Shown here one piece after another: positions 16,309 through 25,120 of a stretch of DNA of 49,202 nucleotides; within the stretch, counting starts at the first letter, position 1, and every line of letters begins with the position of its first letter. The stretch is from positions 1 through 49,202 of the forward strand of contig JAEDGP010000007.1 of assembly GCA_016297405.1 (NCBI GenBank), in the 5' to 3' direction. Under the pieces are notes generated by a model. That model was not told the origin of the DNA. It did not search any database and worked only from the letters and a program-made list of their open reading frames with translations. Source of the DNA: Treponema sp. (lineage in GTDB: Bacteria; Spirochaetota; Spirochaetia; Treponematales; Treponemataceae). The position numbers were made by a program, and so were the translations under genes.

Positions 16309-16593
16309 TTGGCAACTAAGAAATCATCTGCAGAAAAAAGACATGCTCAGAGTGAAGTTCGTAGACTTCACAATAAAGCAATCAAAAGCACTTGTAAAAC
16401 ATATGCAAAACAGTTTGTAGAAGCTGTTTTGGCTAAAGACAAGGCACTTGCAGAAGCAAAGCTTAAGCTCTTGGTTAGCAATCTTGACAGCGCTCGTAGT
16501 AAGGGTGTTCTTACAAGAAATGCCGTTTCTCGCAAGAAGTCAAGAATGATGAAGCTTTTCAATACTTCATTTGCTGCTGCATCAGCTGAGTAA
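16309..16593 (+). CDS. rpsT: 30S ribosomal protein S20
   Basis: The 94-residue basic protein matches S20: KKSSAEKRHAQSEVRRLHNKAIKS at the N-terminus, and GVLTRNAVSRKKSRMMK near the C-terminus. It binds 16S rRNA early in 30S assembly. The start is TTG, preceded by a GGGGG ribosome site; a weak start codon is also typical of S20 in E. coli, where it allows translational control. Confidence 0.95.
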   Translation: MATKKSSAEKRHAQSEVRRLHNKAIKSTCKTYAKQFVEAVLAKDKALAEAKLKLLVSNLDSARSKGVLTRNAVSRKKSRMMKLFNTSFAAASAE

Positions 16594-16620
16594 TTTTTCT
16601 ATTGATTATTGCTTTTGTAA

Positions 16621-16658
16621 AATCCAGTTGGGATTTTTGTTCCAACTGGATTTTTTTT
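16621..16658 (+). terminator. rpsT terminator
   Basis: AATCCAGTTGG pairs with CCAACTGGATT (11 bp), followed by a T tract. Confidence 0.9.
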
Positions 16659-16686
16659 ACAAGAACAGTTTTGTTTTGGGGGAAAA

Positions 16687-17004
16687 ATGGCGTCGAAAAA
16701 AGTCACTAAATATGATCTTGTTGAAGCTGTATATAAAGACTTAGACTGTGAAAAGCATGTTATACAAGAAGTTGTGGAAAAATTTCTTCTGGAAGTAAAG
16801 AAATCCCTGGAAGATGGAGCAACCATTGAGCTTCGTGGATTTGGTACTTTTGAGCCTCGCCTTAGAAAAGGTCGTTCATGTGCCAGAAATCCCAAGACTG
16901 GTGAACAGTTATCTGTAGCCCCTCATTATGTAGCGGCTTTTAGGGCCGGACAGGAGCTAAAAAAGGCTTTGTGGTCGTTGAAGGATTCTGAGGTAAATGA
17001 ATAG
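16687..17004 (+). CDS. hup: HU/IHF-family DNA-binding protein
   Basis: This 105-residue protein has the HU/IHF fold signature: VEKFLLEVKKSLEDGATIELRGFGTF followed by the DNA-binding arm RSCARNPKTGEQLSV. It bends and compacts DNA. The N-terminus (MASKKVTKYDLVEAVYKD) and a C-terminal tail make it slightly longer than the usual 90 residues. A GGGGG ribosome site precedes the ATG. Its 3' end overlaps lnt by 8 nt. Confidence 0.92.
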   Translation: MASKKVTKYDLVEAVYKDLDCEKHVIQEVVEKFLLEVKKSLEDGATIELRGFGTFEPRLRKGRSCARNPKTGEQLSVAPHYVAAFRAGQELKKALWSLKDSEVNE

Positions 17005-18565
17005 AATGATTGAAAAAGCGGCTTTGCCGCTTTTGTTGTTTCTTGCCGTAGGGCTGTTTTGTATGGATAGTCCATTTACGGCCTTTTTTTTGTATACGCC
17101 TCTTTTTTTCATAATGGAAAAAAAATCGCCTAAAAAAGGACTTTTATGGGGAGGGTTGTATGGCCTTTTTTCATACATGTTTTATTTGAATTGGCTTTTT
17201 ACTTTCAATTCAACCGCGTTTTTATGTGTTTGCTCTCTTTATCTTCTGTATTTTGCTTTAGTTTTTTTTATTGGATGCCGTTTTTTTAGATTTTTCGGAA
17301 GTTTTGGTGCTTTCTGTTTTGTGCCATTTTTCATCGCCTGTGAGTTCATCAGAACTACAGGTTTTCTTGGGTTCTCTTATGGGGTTGCAGCTTATTCGCT
17401 GTGGAGTTGCCCGTATTTAATTCAGTCGGCTGATTTATTTGGGGTATGGGGCATAGAATTTCTGCTTCTGTATTCGTCAGCACTTTTATATTATGGGATA
17501 AGATTTTTTTGCAGGGAAAAGTCCGCTTTTCGGAAAAAGAGTTTTTTCTCCCTTTCAATTGGTTTTGCCGCAATTTTTATAATCAATTTGGTCTATGGGA
17601 TAATAAAAATTGAGGGTCAATATGGTGGTGTTCAAAGTCATGGAGTATCTGTCTGCGCAGTTCAAAATAATTCGGACCCCTGGAGCGGTGATATTGATCA
17701 TTACAAAGCAGATGTGAAAACGCTTATTTCACTTACAGACAAAGCGTTGGCTATAGACCCCCATGTGGATTTTGTTGTATGGCCAGAAACTTCTGTTGTT
17801 CCTTCGATTCTTCAGAATTTTTATGAAGGAAAAGAACTGGAAAGAAAAAAGCTTGTATATGAACTTCTTAAATATATAGACGGAAAAAATTCCGTGTTTG
17901 TTTTGGGAAATTATAATCCGGTTGGAAAAGGAGAAGATCAAAAGGACTATAATTGTGCTTTTGTCTTTGTTCCAGGAGAAAATGTCTTTCCTCCTGAACC
18001 TTATGTATATGCAAAAAATCATTTGGTTCCTTTTGCCGAATATTTCCCTTATGATAAAGAATTTCCGTTTATCAACGATTTCCTGTTTGAAAATGACCGT
18101 CAATGGGCGAAAGGAAAAGAGCGGGTTGTTTTTAATTGCAGGGAACAACAATTTTCTACGCCAATATGTTTTGAGGATGGTTTTGGTTCTGAATGCGCAG
18201 AATTCGTGCGTAATGGAGCCAAGATTTTGTTCAATCTTTCCAATGACGCTTGGGCAAAAAGCAGAAAGTCACAAATCCAGCATCTTTCCATGTCTGTTTT
18301 CAGAAGCATCGAAAATCGTGTGCCTGTCGTAAGAAGCACCTCAAGTGGAGAAACATGCATAATTGATAAAAGGGGCATTGTAGAATCTTGTTGCAATTCC
18401 TTTGAAGAATCTTTTGCTTTAGGAATGATTGTGCCAAAAGATGATTCTTATACGTGGTATACAAAAATGCCTGATGTGCTGGCTTATGTGTTCGTGGTAA
18501 TTTCAATTTTTCTTGTTGCATTTATGTTTATATCTAAACTTGCAATAGGTCCTCAAATCCGTTAA
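16997..18565 (+). CDS. lnt: Apolipoprotein N-acyltransferase
   Basis: The 522-residue protein has about seven membrane segments in the first 205 residues and near the C-terminus, and a periplasmic nitrilase-like domain. The catalytic triad is present: E264 (VVWPETS), K340 (YAKNHLVPFAEYFP) and C391 (PICFEDGF). Lnt adds the third acyl chain to lipoproteins at the periplasmic face of the inner membrane. It starts inside hup, with GAGGTAA before the ATG, indicating translational coupling. Confidence 0.94.
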   Translation: MNRMIEKAALPLLLFLAVGLFCMDSPFTAFFLYTPLFFIMEKKSPKKGLLWGGLYGLFSYMFYLNWLFTFNSTAFLCVCSLYLLYFALVFFIGCRFFRFFGSFGAFCFVPFFIACEFIRTTGFLGFSYGVAAYSLWSCPYLIQSADLFGVWGIEFLLLYSSALLYYGIRFFCREKSAFRKKSFFSLSIGFAAIFIINLVYGIIKIEGQYGGVQSHGVSVCAVQNNSDPWSGDIDHYKADVKTLISLTDKALAIDPHVDFVVWPETSVVPSILQNFYEGKELERKKLVYELLKYIDGKNSVFVLGNYNPVGKGEDQKDYNCAFVFVPGENVFPPEPYVYAKNHLVPFAEYFPYDKEFPFINDFLFENDRQWAKGKERVVFNCREQQFSTPICFEDGFGSECAEFVRNGAKILFNLSNDAWAKSRKSQIQHLSMSVFRSIENRVPVVRSTSSGETCIIDKRGIVESCCNSFEESFALGMIVPKDDSYTWYTKMPDVLAYVFVVISIFLVAFMFISKLAIGPQIR

Positions 18566-18568
18566 TAT
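18540..18568 (+). promoter_or_regulatory. Possible near-leaderless promoter of the bactofilin gene
   Basis: TTGCAA (18540-18545), 17 nt, TAATAT (18563-18568). The -10 box ends 9 nt before the ATG, and no Shine-Dalgarno is visible. It overlaps the lnt 3' end. Confidence 0.4.
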
Positions 18569-18577
18569 ATATGTGCT

Positions 18578-19021
18578 ATGGCAGAAAAAAACACAAAGAA
18601 TGCAGAAAAAAACAATAAAAAACCTACTTTGACAGTATTTGGTCCTGAAACTGAATTTGACGGTGTGCTTGAATTTAGCGGCAGCCTTATAATTACAGGT
18701 CATTTTAACGGAAGAATCAAGGCTACAGGTGATCTGGAAATTGCAAAAAATGCTGTTTGTACTGTTGAAAAGATTTCTGCAAAATCGGTTGTGATTTCTG
18801 CATCTGTTAGAGGGAATATTGAGGCTTCTGAAAGGGTTGAAATCTGTAGCGGTGGTTCTGTTATCGGAGATATTGTTACATCAAGAATTAGAATCGAAAA
18901 CAACGTTAATTTTGAAGGTCAGGTTACCATGCTTGATAAGCTTCCGGAGGAAGATTTGTTTTCATGTGCTTCAGATGAATTCAAGCAGTCTATGGTATTG
19001 AGATCTGATATTATTGAATAA
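18578..19021 (+). CDS. Bactofilin
   Basis: The 147-residue protein has the single bactofilin (DUF583) beta-helix domain: TVFGPETEFDGVLEFSGSLIITGHFNGRIKATGDLEIAKNA and repeated strands through GNIEASERVEICSGGSVIGDI. Both ends are short and polar (a lysine/asparagine-rich head). Bactofilins polymerise without nucleotide and organise wall synthesis or cell shape. It lies just after lnt and shortly before rho, with 12 nt between lnt and its start. Confidence 0.92.
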   Translation: MAEKNTKNAEKNNKKPTLTVFGPETEFDGVLEFSGSLIITGHFNGRIKATGDLEIAKNAVCTVEKISAKSVVISASVRGNIEASERVEICSGGSVIGDIVTSRIRIENNVNFEGQVTMLDKLPEEDLFSCASDEFKQSMVLRSDIIE

Positions 19022-19029
19022 TTTTATTG

Positions 19030-19058
19030 TTGACATATTTATTGAAAATCTGTAATAA
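19030..19058 (+). promoter_or_regulatory. rho promoter
   Basis: TTGACA (19030-19035), 17 nt, TAATAA (19053-19058), about 60 nt before the rho start codon. Confidence 0.6.
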
Positions 19059-19121
19059 TTGTTTATCATAATTTATTAATTTCTTTTTTCTTAATATAAA
19101 TCAAGAACATGGAGTTATCTA

Positions 19122-20879
19122 ATGCCTTTTAAGCGTCGTCGTTCTGACGCAGAGGAAGAATCTCAGGCAATGACTGATGGTGGTCAGTCACAGCTTGATT
19201 TTGATGCTCAGCCAGCTTCTTATGAAGCATCAGAATCTATTTCAACAGAAGAAAACTATTCCTCCGCAGATCAACAAATCTCACAAAATTCAGAAGCAGA
19301 AGTACAGGAAAATGCAGAGCAGCCTGTTAAGGTGACAGTCAGAAGAAAGAAGGCTGTTGTTCGCGTTGAAAAAAATCCAGAGTCAATTGAAAACAACGCA
19401 TCGGAGGTTACTGACAGCGAAGGTCATGTATCAGAAAACCGAAATGTGACCAGGCAGAATCAACGTTTTCAGCCAAAATCAAACAACAGAAAAATGGTGC
19501 ACAGAAGTATTGAGGGAAGGTCAGACATGCCGGTTCCTACAAATGCAATTGATCCTTCTGTTATGCAGTCTGCTGGCGATTGTACCGATGAAAACAGCAA
19601 GCCTCGCCTTGTGATTAATGAATTGACAGCAATGGGAATGCACGAGTTGCGTGACCTTGCCACAAAATATGGTTTTAATGCAGATGACCTGGCACCTATG
19701 AAGAAGCAGGAATTGATTTTCGTTATTCTGAAGGCTCATTCAGAACATGGCGGATTGATTTTTGCCAGCGGTGCATTGGAAATTCTTCCTGACGGATATG
19801 GATTTCTTAGAAGTCCACAAAACAGTTATCTTCCTGGACCGGATGATATCTATATTTCGCCAAGCCAGATACGGCTTTTCAATCTTAAGACTGGTGATAC
19901 GATTTATGGACAAACTAGAAGTCCAAAAGAAGGCGAAAGATTTTTTGCTTTGCTTCGCATTGAAAAAATCAATTTTGATGATCCGAAAGTTGCTCAGTCG
20001 CGAATTCCATTTGAAAATCTTACTCCATTATATCCAAAGGATAAGCTTCATCTTGAGACAATTTCTACAGATGTTTCATCAAGAATTGTTGATCTGTTCA
20101 GTCCAATTGGTAAAGGTCAGCGTCTTTTGATTGTTGCTCCTCCAAAAGCTGGTAAGACAACGCTGATGCAGAAGGTTGCGAATGCAATTACAACAAATCA
20201 TCCTGAGGTGTACCTTATAGTTCTTCTTATTGATGAGCGTCCAGAAGAAGTAACGGAAATGGAAAGAGCCATTAAAGGTGAAGTAATTTCTTCAACTTTT
20301 GATGAGCAGGCTACTCGTCATGTTCAGGTTGCCGAAATGGTGTTGGAAAAAGCTAAGCGTCTTGTTGAACATAAGCACGACGTTGTGATTCTTCTTGATT
20401 CAATCACCCGTTTGGCTCGCGCATATAACGTTACTGTTCCAACATCTGGCAAAGTTCTTTCTGGTGGTGTTGATTCTAATGCACTTCATAAACCAAAGCG
20501 ATTTTTTGGTGCTGCACGAAATATTGAAGAAGGCGGATCACTTACAATCATTTCCACAGCTCTTGTGGAAACTGGAAGCCGCATGGATGAGGTAATCTTT
20601 GAAGAATTCAAAGGAACTGGCAACAGCGAAATCGACCTTGACAGAAAGCTGGCTGAACGCAGACTTTTCCCTGCAATCAATATCAAGAAATCTGGTACAC
20701 GAAGGGAAGAACTTTTGCTTACGGATAACGAACTTCAGAAACTTTGGATTTTGCGCAAGGTTCTGAATCCAATGGAAGATGCAGAAATCCTTGAGCTTAT
20801 TCTTGACCGCATGAAGAAGTCTAAGACAAACGAAGCTTTCCTTGCCAGCATGAATGCAGGGACTGCAGGTGAAATGTAG
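19122..20879 (+). CDS. rho: Transcription termination factor Rho
   Basis: The 585-residue Rho has the N-terminal Rho_N helix bundle (about residues 166-205, LTAMGMHELRDLATKYGF), the RNA-binding OB fold (GYGFLRSPQNSYLPGPDDIYISPSQIR) and the ATPase core with Walker A PPKAGKTT, LIDERPEEVTEM and LLDSITRLARAYN. It is about 165 residues longer than E. coli Rho because of an N-terminal extension rich in Glu, Ser, Gln and Asn with a basic patch (KVTVRRKKAVVRVEK). Such extensions are known in several phyla and are thought to bind RNA. GGAG lies before the ATG. Confidence 0.96.
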   Translation: MPFKRRRSDAEEESQAMTDGGQSQLDFDAQPASYEASESISTEENYSSADQQISQNSEAEVQENAEQPVKVTVRRKKAVVRVEKNPESIENNASEVTDSEGHVSENRNVTRQNQRFQPKSNNRKMVHRSIEGRSDMPVPTNAIDPSVMQSAGDCTDENSKPRLVINELTAMGMHELRDLATKYGFNADDLAPMKKQELIFVILKAHSEHGGLIFASGALEILPDGYGFLRSPQNSYLPGPDDIYISPSQIRLFNLKTGDTIYGQTRSPKEGERFFALLRIEKINFDDPKVAQSRIPFENLTPLYPKDKLHLETISTDVSSRIVDLFSPIGKGQRLLIVAPPKAGKTTLMQKVANAITTNHPEVYLIVLLIDERPEEVTEMERAIKGEVISSTFDEQATRHVQVAEMVLEKAKRLVEHKHDVVILLDSITRLARAYNVTVPTSGKVLSGGVDSNALHKPKRFFGAARNIEEGGSLTIISTALVETGSRMDEVIFEEFKGTGNSEIDLDRKLAERRLFPAINIKKSGTRREELLLTDNELQKLWILRKVLNPMEDAEILELILDRMKKSKTNEAFLASMNAGTAGEM

Positions 20880-20900
20880 TGTGCTTTGTTTGATTATAAA

Positions 20901-20929
20901 TTGACATAAAGCTTTTAAATAACTATAAT
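20901..20929 (+). promoter_or_regulatory. rpmE promoter (consensus)
   Basis: A perfect TTGACA (20901-20906), 17 nt, perfect TATAAT (20924-20929): the closest match to the sigma70 consensus in the window. Confidence 0.88.
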
Positions 20930-20934
20930 GTTTA

Positions 20935-20946
20935 AACTAATTAGTT
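20935..20946. promoter_or_regulatory. Palindrome at the rpmE transcription start
   Basis: AACTAATTAGTT is a 12-bp perfect palindrome located at the predicted +1 (about 20936). Its position is that of an operator. No regulator can be named from sequence. Confidence 0.35.
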
Positions 20947-21013
20947 AAATTGCATGTTGTGGCAACGATATGAATAAGATTCCGCGTTGCAGGGCAAGTG
21001 CAGTGGGGGAAAT

Positions 21014-21226
21014 ATGAAAAAAGGTATTCATCCAGAATACAAACTTACAAAGATTACATGTCTTTGTGGTAATGTAATCGAAACACGTTCGACAGTTGAA
21101 AACATCAGCGTTGAAATTTGTTCTGCTTGTCACCCATTCTATACAGGAAAGCAGAAGCTTGTTGATACAGCAGGTCGTATTGATCGTTTCAACAAACGTT
21201 ACGGAATTAAAGCAGAAAATAAGTAA
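21014..21226 (+). CDS. rpmE: 50S ribosomal protein L31
   Basis: The 70-residue protein matches L31: MKKGIHPEYKLTKITC, CSACHPFYTGKQKLVDTAGRIDRFNKRYG. It keeps the zinc-binding cysteines (CLC and CSAC), so it is the zinc form. The ATG at 21014 follows a GGGGGAA site; the leader is about 78 nt. From memory, rho-rpmE order is also found in T. pallidum. Confidence 0.96.
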   Translation: MKKGIHPEYKLTKITCLCGNVIETRSTVENISVEICSACHPFYTGKQKLVDTAGRIDRFNKRYGIKAENK

Positions 21227-21238
21227 GTTGTAATTTTC

Positions 21239-21267
21239 AAAAAAGGCTGCTTTTGGCAGCCTTTTTT
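21239..21267 (+). terminator. rpmE terminator
   Basis: AAAGGCTGC pairs with GCAGCCTTT around a short loop, then T residues. Confidence 0.9.
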
Positions 21268-21285
21268 ATTTAACAAGGGGATAAC

Positions 21286-22665
21286 ATGGCTGATAAAACT
21301 GAATATCAGGCTCAACTTTTTAAAAATAGGCTTTCAAAAAAATATAGGGAATTGCGTAAGTGGGCTAGAAAGAACAGGATATCCTGTTATCGGGTATATG
21401 ATAAGGATATTCCTGAAATTCCTGTGGCTGTAGATTTTTATGAGTTTTTGCCAGCAGATGTTTGCTCAACGATTGATTGTGCCCGTTTTATGGGGGAACA
21501 GAATCAACGTATTGCAAATAACGATCCTCTTATAGAAAAGGAATGTGCTGAACGCCGGTATGTGGTATTGTTTTTGTATGAAAGGCCATATGAAAAGGAT
21601 TTGTCCGAGGAAAGAAACTGGCTTATGGCCATGAAGATGGAATGCGCAAAAGTTTTTTCTGTGTTAGAAACCCATATTATTGTAAAAGAGCGCAAAAGAC
21701 AAAAGGGAGAAAATCAGTACGAAAAAACTACTGGAAATGCTGTTATTAAAGGTGTCGTTCAGGAACAGGGGCAACTGTTCAATGTGGATCTTACCACTTA
21801 TCTGGATTCTTTTTTGTTTTTTGATCACCGACCTCTTCGTTCTATTGTCAGAGACAATTCTAGTGGAAAGCGCGTTCTGAATCTTTTTTGCTATACTGGA
21901 AGTTTTAGTGTTTATGCAGCAAGCGGAAACGCAAGTTTTATTGAAAGTGTTGATTTAAGCAACACTTACTTGAATGTGGCAAAGGATAATATGGCTCTGA
22001 ACGGTTTTTGCGATTCCTCAAGATATGTCTACAATAAGGGAGATGTTTTTGCAATTCTTGACGAAAAAATTAAAAAATTGAACAATTCCAGTGAATCTGA
22101 GAGGGAAAAACTGTTGTTTGACATTATTGTTTTGGATCCGCCAACTTTCAGTAATTCCAAGATGAGCGACAATATGCTGGACATAAACAGGCAATGGCCG
22201 ATTTTAGTAAACAAGTGCGTTTCGTTACTTGCAAAAAAAGGTGTTCTCTATTTCAGCACAAATTCCAGACGACTTTCTTTTGACGAGTCTTATGTTGTGA
22301 AGGCAATAAATGGAGGAATGGCAGTGTTTTGCGAAGATATTACCAGCAAAACCATTCCCGAGGATTTTAAAAACACAAAATGTCATCGTTGCTGGCAGAT
22401 TTTTGTTTCACAGAAAAAATGCGAATTTCCAGATGGGTTTGTAGAAAGGAAAGTGGAGTTTGAAAAAACTGAAAAAAACAAAAAAGACGAATTTCATAAA
22501 AAAGAATTTCATAAAAGCGGATTTTCCCGAGGGGGCGAAAGAAGAGCTAATCGTCTGTTTGACTTGGACAAGGACGTTGATTCTGAAAAAGATTCTTGTG
22601 TTGCCGGTAATGCAAATATATTCCTGAAGGAAAAATCGAAAAAAAATATATTTAGGATCTCATAA
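21286..22665 (+). CDS. RlmK-like 23S rRNA methyltransferase (C-terminal half of RlmKL as a separate protein)
   Basis: The 459-residue protein resembles the RlmK half of E. coli RlmKL, which makes m7G2069 in 23S rRNA: FKNRLSKKYRELRKWARKNRISCYRVYDKDIPEIPVAVD at the N-terminus, then a Rossmann SAM domain with VLNLFCYTGSFSVYAA (motif I), VDLSNTYLNVAKDNM and the catalytic-loop VLDPPTFSNSKM. The N-terminal RlmL (THUMP) half is absent. After about residue 385 the sequence becomes a lysine-, phenylalanine- and histidine-rich low-complexity tail (KKDEFHKKEFHKSGFSRGG), perhaps for rRNA binding. It overlaps the next gene by one base. Confidence 0.85.
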   Translation: MADKTEYQAQLFKNRLSKKYRELRKWARKNRISCYRVYDKDIPEIPVAVDFYEFLPADVCSTIDCARFMGEQNQRIANNDPLIEKECAERRYVVLFLYERPYEKDLSEERNWLMAMKMECAKVFSVLETHIIVKERKRQKGENQYEKTTGNAVIKGVVQEQGQLFNVDLTTYLDSFLFFDHRPLRSIVRDNSSGKRVLNLFCYTGSFSVYAASGNASFIESVDLSNTYLNVAKDNMALNGFCDSSRYVYNKGDVFAILDEKIKKLNNSSESEREKLLFDIIVLDPPTFSNSKMSDNMLDINRQWPILVNKCVSLLAKKGVLYFSTNSRRLSFDESYVVKAINGGMAVFCEDITSKTIPEDFKNTKCHRCWQIFVSQKKCEFPDGFVERKVEFEKTEKNKKDEFHKKEFHKSGFSRGGERRANRLFDLDKDVDSEKDSCVAGNANIFLKEKSKKNIFRIS

Positions 22666-23171
22666 TGAATGAAGAAAAATTTTATAAAGACGGGCTTAAT
22701 TTTGAATGTCAAAGATGTTCCTTTTGCTGTGGTCATTCTCCTGGCTTTGTTTATTTGTCCAAGAGGGATCTTACAACGTTATGCGATTTCTATAACATGA
22801 ATGTTCTTGATTTTGTCATGAAGTATTGCCGTTGGGCTGATTATTATTACGGCCAGACTGTTATAGCTCTGAAAGAAAAGGATAACTACGATTGTATTCT
22901 TTGGGAAAATGGTTGTTCCGCATATAAATCTCGCCCTGTGCAATGTTCCACCTATCCATTTTGGTCATGGATGATACAGTCATCTTCCATGTGGGAAGAT
23001 TGTGCAAAGGACTGTCCTGGTATGAACAAGGGAAGAAAATGGACTTTTGAAGAGATTGAATCCAATCGTGCAATGTATGATTCAAATAAACCTTTACTTA
23101 AAAATGAAGTACTGAAACTGATTTCTGAGCAGGAAGGACGGGAAGTTTGTGAATTAAAACTTGATGACTAG
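22665..23171 (+). CDS. YkgJ-type cysteine-cluster protein
   Basis: The 168-residue protein carries the YkgJ/UPF0153 pattern: CQRCSFCCG near the N-terminus, CILWENGCSAYKSRPVQCSTYPFW in the middle, and CAKDCPGMNKG. These cysteines are thought to bind a metal or Fe-S cluster; the substrate is unknown. It starts at the stop codon of the RlmK-like gene (TAATG), so the two are co-translated. Confidence 0.82.
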   Translation: MNEEKFYKDGLNFECQRCSFCCGHSPGFVYLSKRDLTTLCDFYNMNVLDFVMKYCRWADYYYGQTVIALKEKDNYDCILWENGCSAYKSRPVQCSTYPFWSWMIQSSSMWEDCAKDCPGMNKGRKWTFEEIESNRAMYDSNKPLLKNEVLKLISEQEGREVCELKLDD

Positions 23172-23177
23172 CATTTG

Positions 23178-23960
23178 TCAGAGATTTTGCATTAAATTCC
23201 AGATTTTCATGGATATGCTTTGGGGTAGAACCTTAGCAAAAAAGTGGAGGAACTTGATCTTGATGGAACAGACAGATGTGTCTTTCCCTTTATTGGCATC
23301 TTTTATGGCTTTTTCTGCTACTGTATGAGGGGAAAGAATGCCTTTGAAATTGCTGATGGTTTTTTCTGCTCCCATTTCTGCAACTTCAAAGAATTTTGTC
23401 TTCATCCAGCCAGGGCAGACTGCGGTAGCTGTTATGCCGCTAGGTTTCAGTTCTACGTTTAACGCACGAGTGTAGTTTCTGACGAAGGCTTTGGAAGCAC
23501 TATAAATGTTCATGTAAGGTAGTGGCTGGAAGGCTGCCTGAGATGCGATGTTTATGATGTGGCTTTTTTCCTGCATAAAAGGATAGCAGCATATTGTCAT
23601 TGCTACAACGGCTTTTATGTTTACGTCAATCATTTGAAGAGATTGTTCCAGCGAAAGCTCTTTATAAGAGCAGAATTTTGCAAATCCTGCGTTGTTTATA
23701 AGGTATTTTATGGTGATGTTGTTCGAAAGGTTTTTGCTGAACGCTTCAATGTTTTTTGAATCTGAAAGGTCAACGGCAAATATCCTGACTTTCGGACCAA
23801 AAGTTTTCTGGACATTCAAAAGCTTTTCTTCGTTTTTAGATAGGGCCCAAATTTCGTCAAGTTTTTCATTCTTTACAAGGATTTTCAGAAATTCGATTCC
23901 AAAACCACCTGTAGCACCTGTAATTATGCCAATTTGTTTTTTTATCGTCATTTTTGCCAT
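23178..23960 (-). CDS. Short-chain dehydrogenase/reductase
   Basis: The 260-residue protein is a classical SDR: GIITGATGGFGIEFL for cofactor binding, LINNAGFAKF, and the catalytic Ser-Tyr-Lys set (NIASQAAF, YSASK), with VCPGWMKTKF after it. Length is typical. The sequence does not tell the substrate. The last 25 residues are hydrophobic and basic, which may allow membrane contact, as in some lipid-acting SDRs. It converges on the Cys-cluster gene with 6 nt between stops, and diverges from the beta-propeller gene. Confidence 0.88.
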   Translation of the reverse strand: MAKMTIKKQIGIITGATGGFGIEFLKILVKNEKLDEIWALSKNEEKLLNVQKTFGPKVRIFAVDLSDSKNIEAFSKNLSNNITIKYLINNAGFAKFCSYKELSLEQSLQMIDVNIKAVVAMTICCYPFMQEKSHIINIASQAAFQPLPYMNIYSASKAFVRNYTRALNVELKPSGITATAVCPGWMKTKFFEVAEMGAEKTISNFKGILSPHTVAEKAIKDANKGKDTSVCSIKIKFLHFFAKVLPQSISMKIWNLMQNL

Positions 23961-23969
23961 CTGCTAATG

Positions 23970-23998
23970 ATTTTAACGGTGATTTTGCAATAATGCAA
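23970..23998 (-). promoter_or_regulatory. SDR gene promoter (near-leaderless)
   Basis: On the minus strand TTGCAT (23993-23998), 17 nt, TAAAAT (23970-23975), with 9 nt to the ATG. No Shine-Dalgarno is visible. Confidence 0.5.
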
Positions 23999-24020
23999 TC
24001 TGTTTATTTCCAGAATATCT

Positions 24021-24049
24021 TTGACCTGATTGTGTGCAGCTGATAAAAT
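24021..24049 (+). promoter_or_regulatory. Beta-propeller gene promoter (leaderless)
   Basis: TTGACC (24021-24026), 17 nt, TAAAAT (24044-24049), with 7 nt to the ATG at 24057. The -10 box overlaps an earlier in-frame ATG (24048), which argues for the later start. Confidence 0.5.
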
Positions 24050-24056
24050 GAAAAAT

Positions 24057-25085
24057 ATGTTAGATTTCAGGAAGAATGTTTTAGCTTTTTTGTTTTCAGT
24101 TTTTATGTTGCCGCTTTTTTCACAGGCTGATATGAACAGCAAGATTGAGCTTACGAAAATTGGTGTATATAAGTGCGGCAAACAGCCTAAGCAGGTGCTT
24201 TTTTCACCTGATAATAAATATATTCTGATGCCTCTATTGGATGACGATGGATTTGATGTTTTTTCGCTAGATTATAAGAAAGTAATCAAGCGGATAAATC
24301 CTCCAATGGCTTCTCAAAAGGGTTTTGCCGAAGGTATTTTTATTCCTGGTAAGAACATTTTTCTTGTCTCTCAGATGACAACCGGAAAGGTTTATGAATA
24401 TTCATATCCTGAATTTACCTATGTTCGAGAAATCGATACAAATGGTGTCTGGAGCAAATTTATCGCCTATAGCAGCAAAAAAAATCTTCTGGCAGTTTCC
24501 AATTGGGTTTCAAATGATGTTTCCCTGATTGACTATGATTCTGGAAAGATAGTTCGGAAAATTAACACTGGTCGTGCTCCAAGAGGAATGTGCTTTGTTG
24601 AAGATGGCGACATTCTTATAACACTTTCATTCGATAGCGGCATGATAGAAAAGTTTTCTACTGTAACTTATGAGCGACTTGGCTCCATTTTTATAGAAAA
24701 GGCTGCCATGAGACATATAGTGGTCAATGAAAATGAAAGTAAAGCTTTTGTAAGTGATATGTATCATCGTTGTGTGTACAAAATTGATTTGAAGCATTTT
24801 AAAATTGAAAAGACACAATGGGTTTTTAATAATCCCAATACAATTGATTTATACAAGGACAGATATCTTTTTGTTTCATGCCGCGGACCAAATAATCCTG
24901 AAGATTATACGAAAAGAAGTCTTGTGAATGGGCAGATTTTTGTAATCGATACACAGGATTTTTCGGTAGTGAAAAAAATAGAAGGTGGAAATCAGCCCAC
25001 TGGACTTGATGTAAGCAATGATGGAAAATATCTTTGTTTTTCCGATTTTCAGGATGCGGCAATCCAGATTTTTGAATTGAAGTAG
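24057..25085 (+). CDS. Exported YVTN/WD-type beta-propeller protein
   Basis: The 342-residue protein starts with a signal peptide (MLDFRKNVLAFLFSVFMLPLFSQA). The rest is a set of repeats of the YVTN/lactonase-like propeller type: PKQVLFSPDNKYILMPLLDDDGFDVFSLD, NLLAVSNWVSNDVSLIDYDSGKIVRKINTGRAPRGMCF, and GGNQPTGLDVSNDGKYLCFSDFQDAAIQIFEL. Such proteins usually bind partners or act as periplasmic scaffolds or lactonases. I start it at ATG 24057 because the putative -10 box covers ATG 24048; either gives a signal peptide. No catalytic residues can be assigned. Confidence 0.75.
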   Translation: MLDFRKNVLAFLFSVFMLPLFSQADMNSKIELTKIGVYKCGKQPKQVLFSPDNKYILMPLLDDDGFDVFSLDYKKVIKRINPPMASQKGFAEGIFIPGKNIFLVSQMTTGKVYEYSYPEFTYVREIDTNGVWSKFIAYSSKKNLLAVSNWVSNDVSLIDYDSGKIVRKINTGRAPRGMCFVEDGDILITLSFDSGMIEKFSTVTYERLGSIFIEKAAMRHIVVNENESKAFVSDMYHRCVYKIDLKHFKIEKTQWVFNNPNTIDLYKDRYLFVSCRGPNNPEDYTKRSLVNGQIFVIDTQDFSVVKKIEGGNQPTGLDVSNDGKYLCFSDFQDAAIQIFELK

Positions 25086-25120
25086 TTTTGACAAAGATAA
25101 GCGAAACTGTTTTGGGCAAA

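Noticed and set aside
24030..24056. Earlier starts (TTG 24030, ATG 24048) for the beta-propeller gene
   Set aside because: The putative -10 box overlaps ATG 24048; the ATG at 24057 gives a cleaner signal peptide. Not proven.
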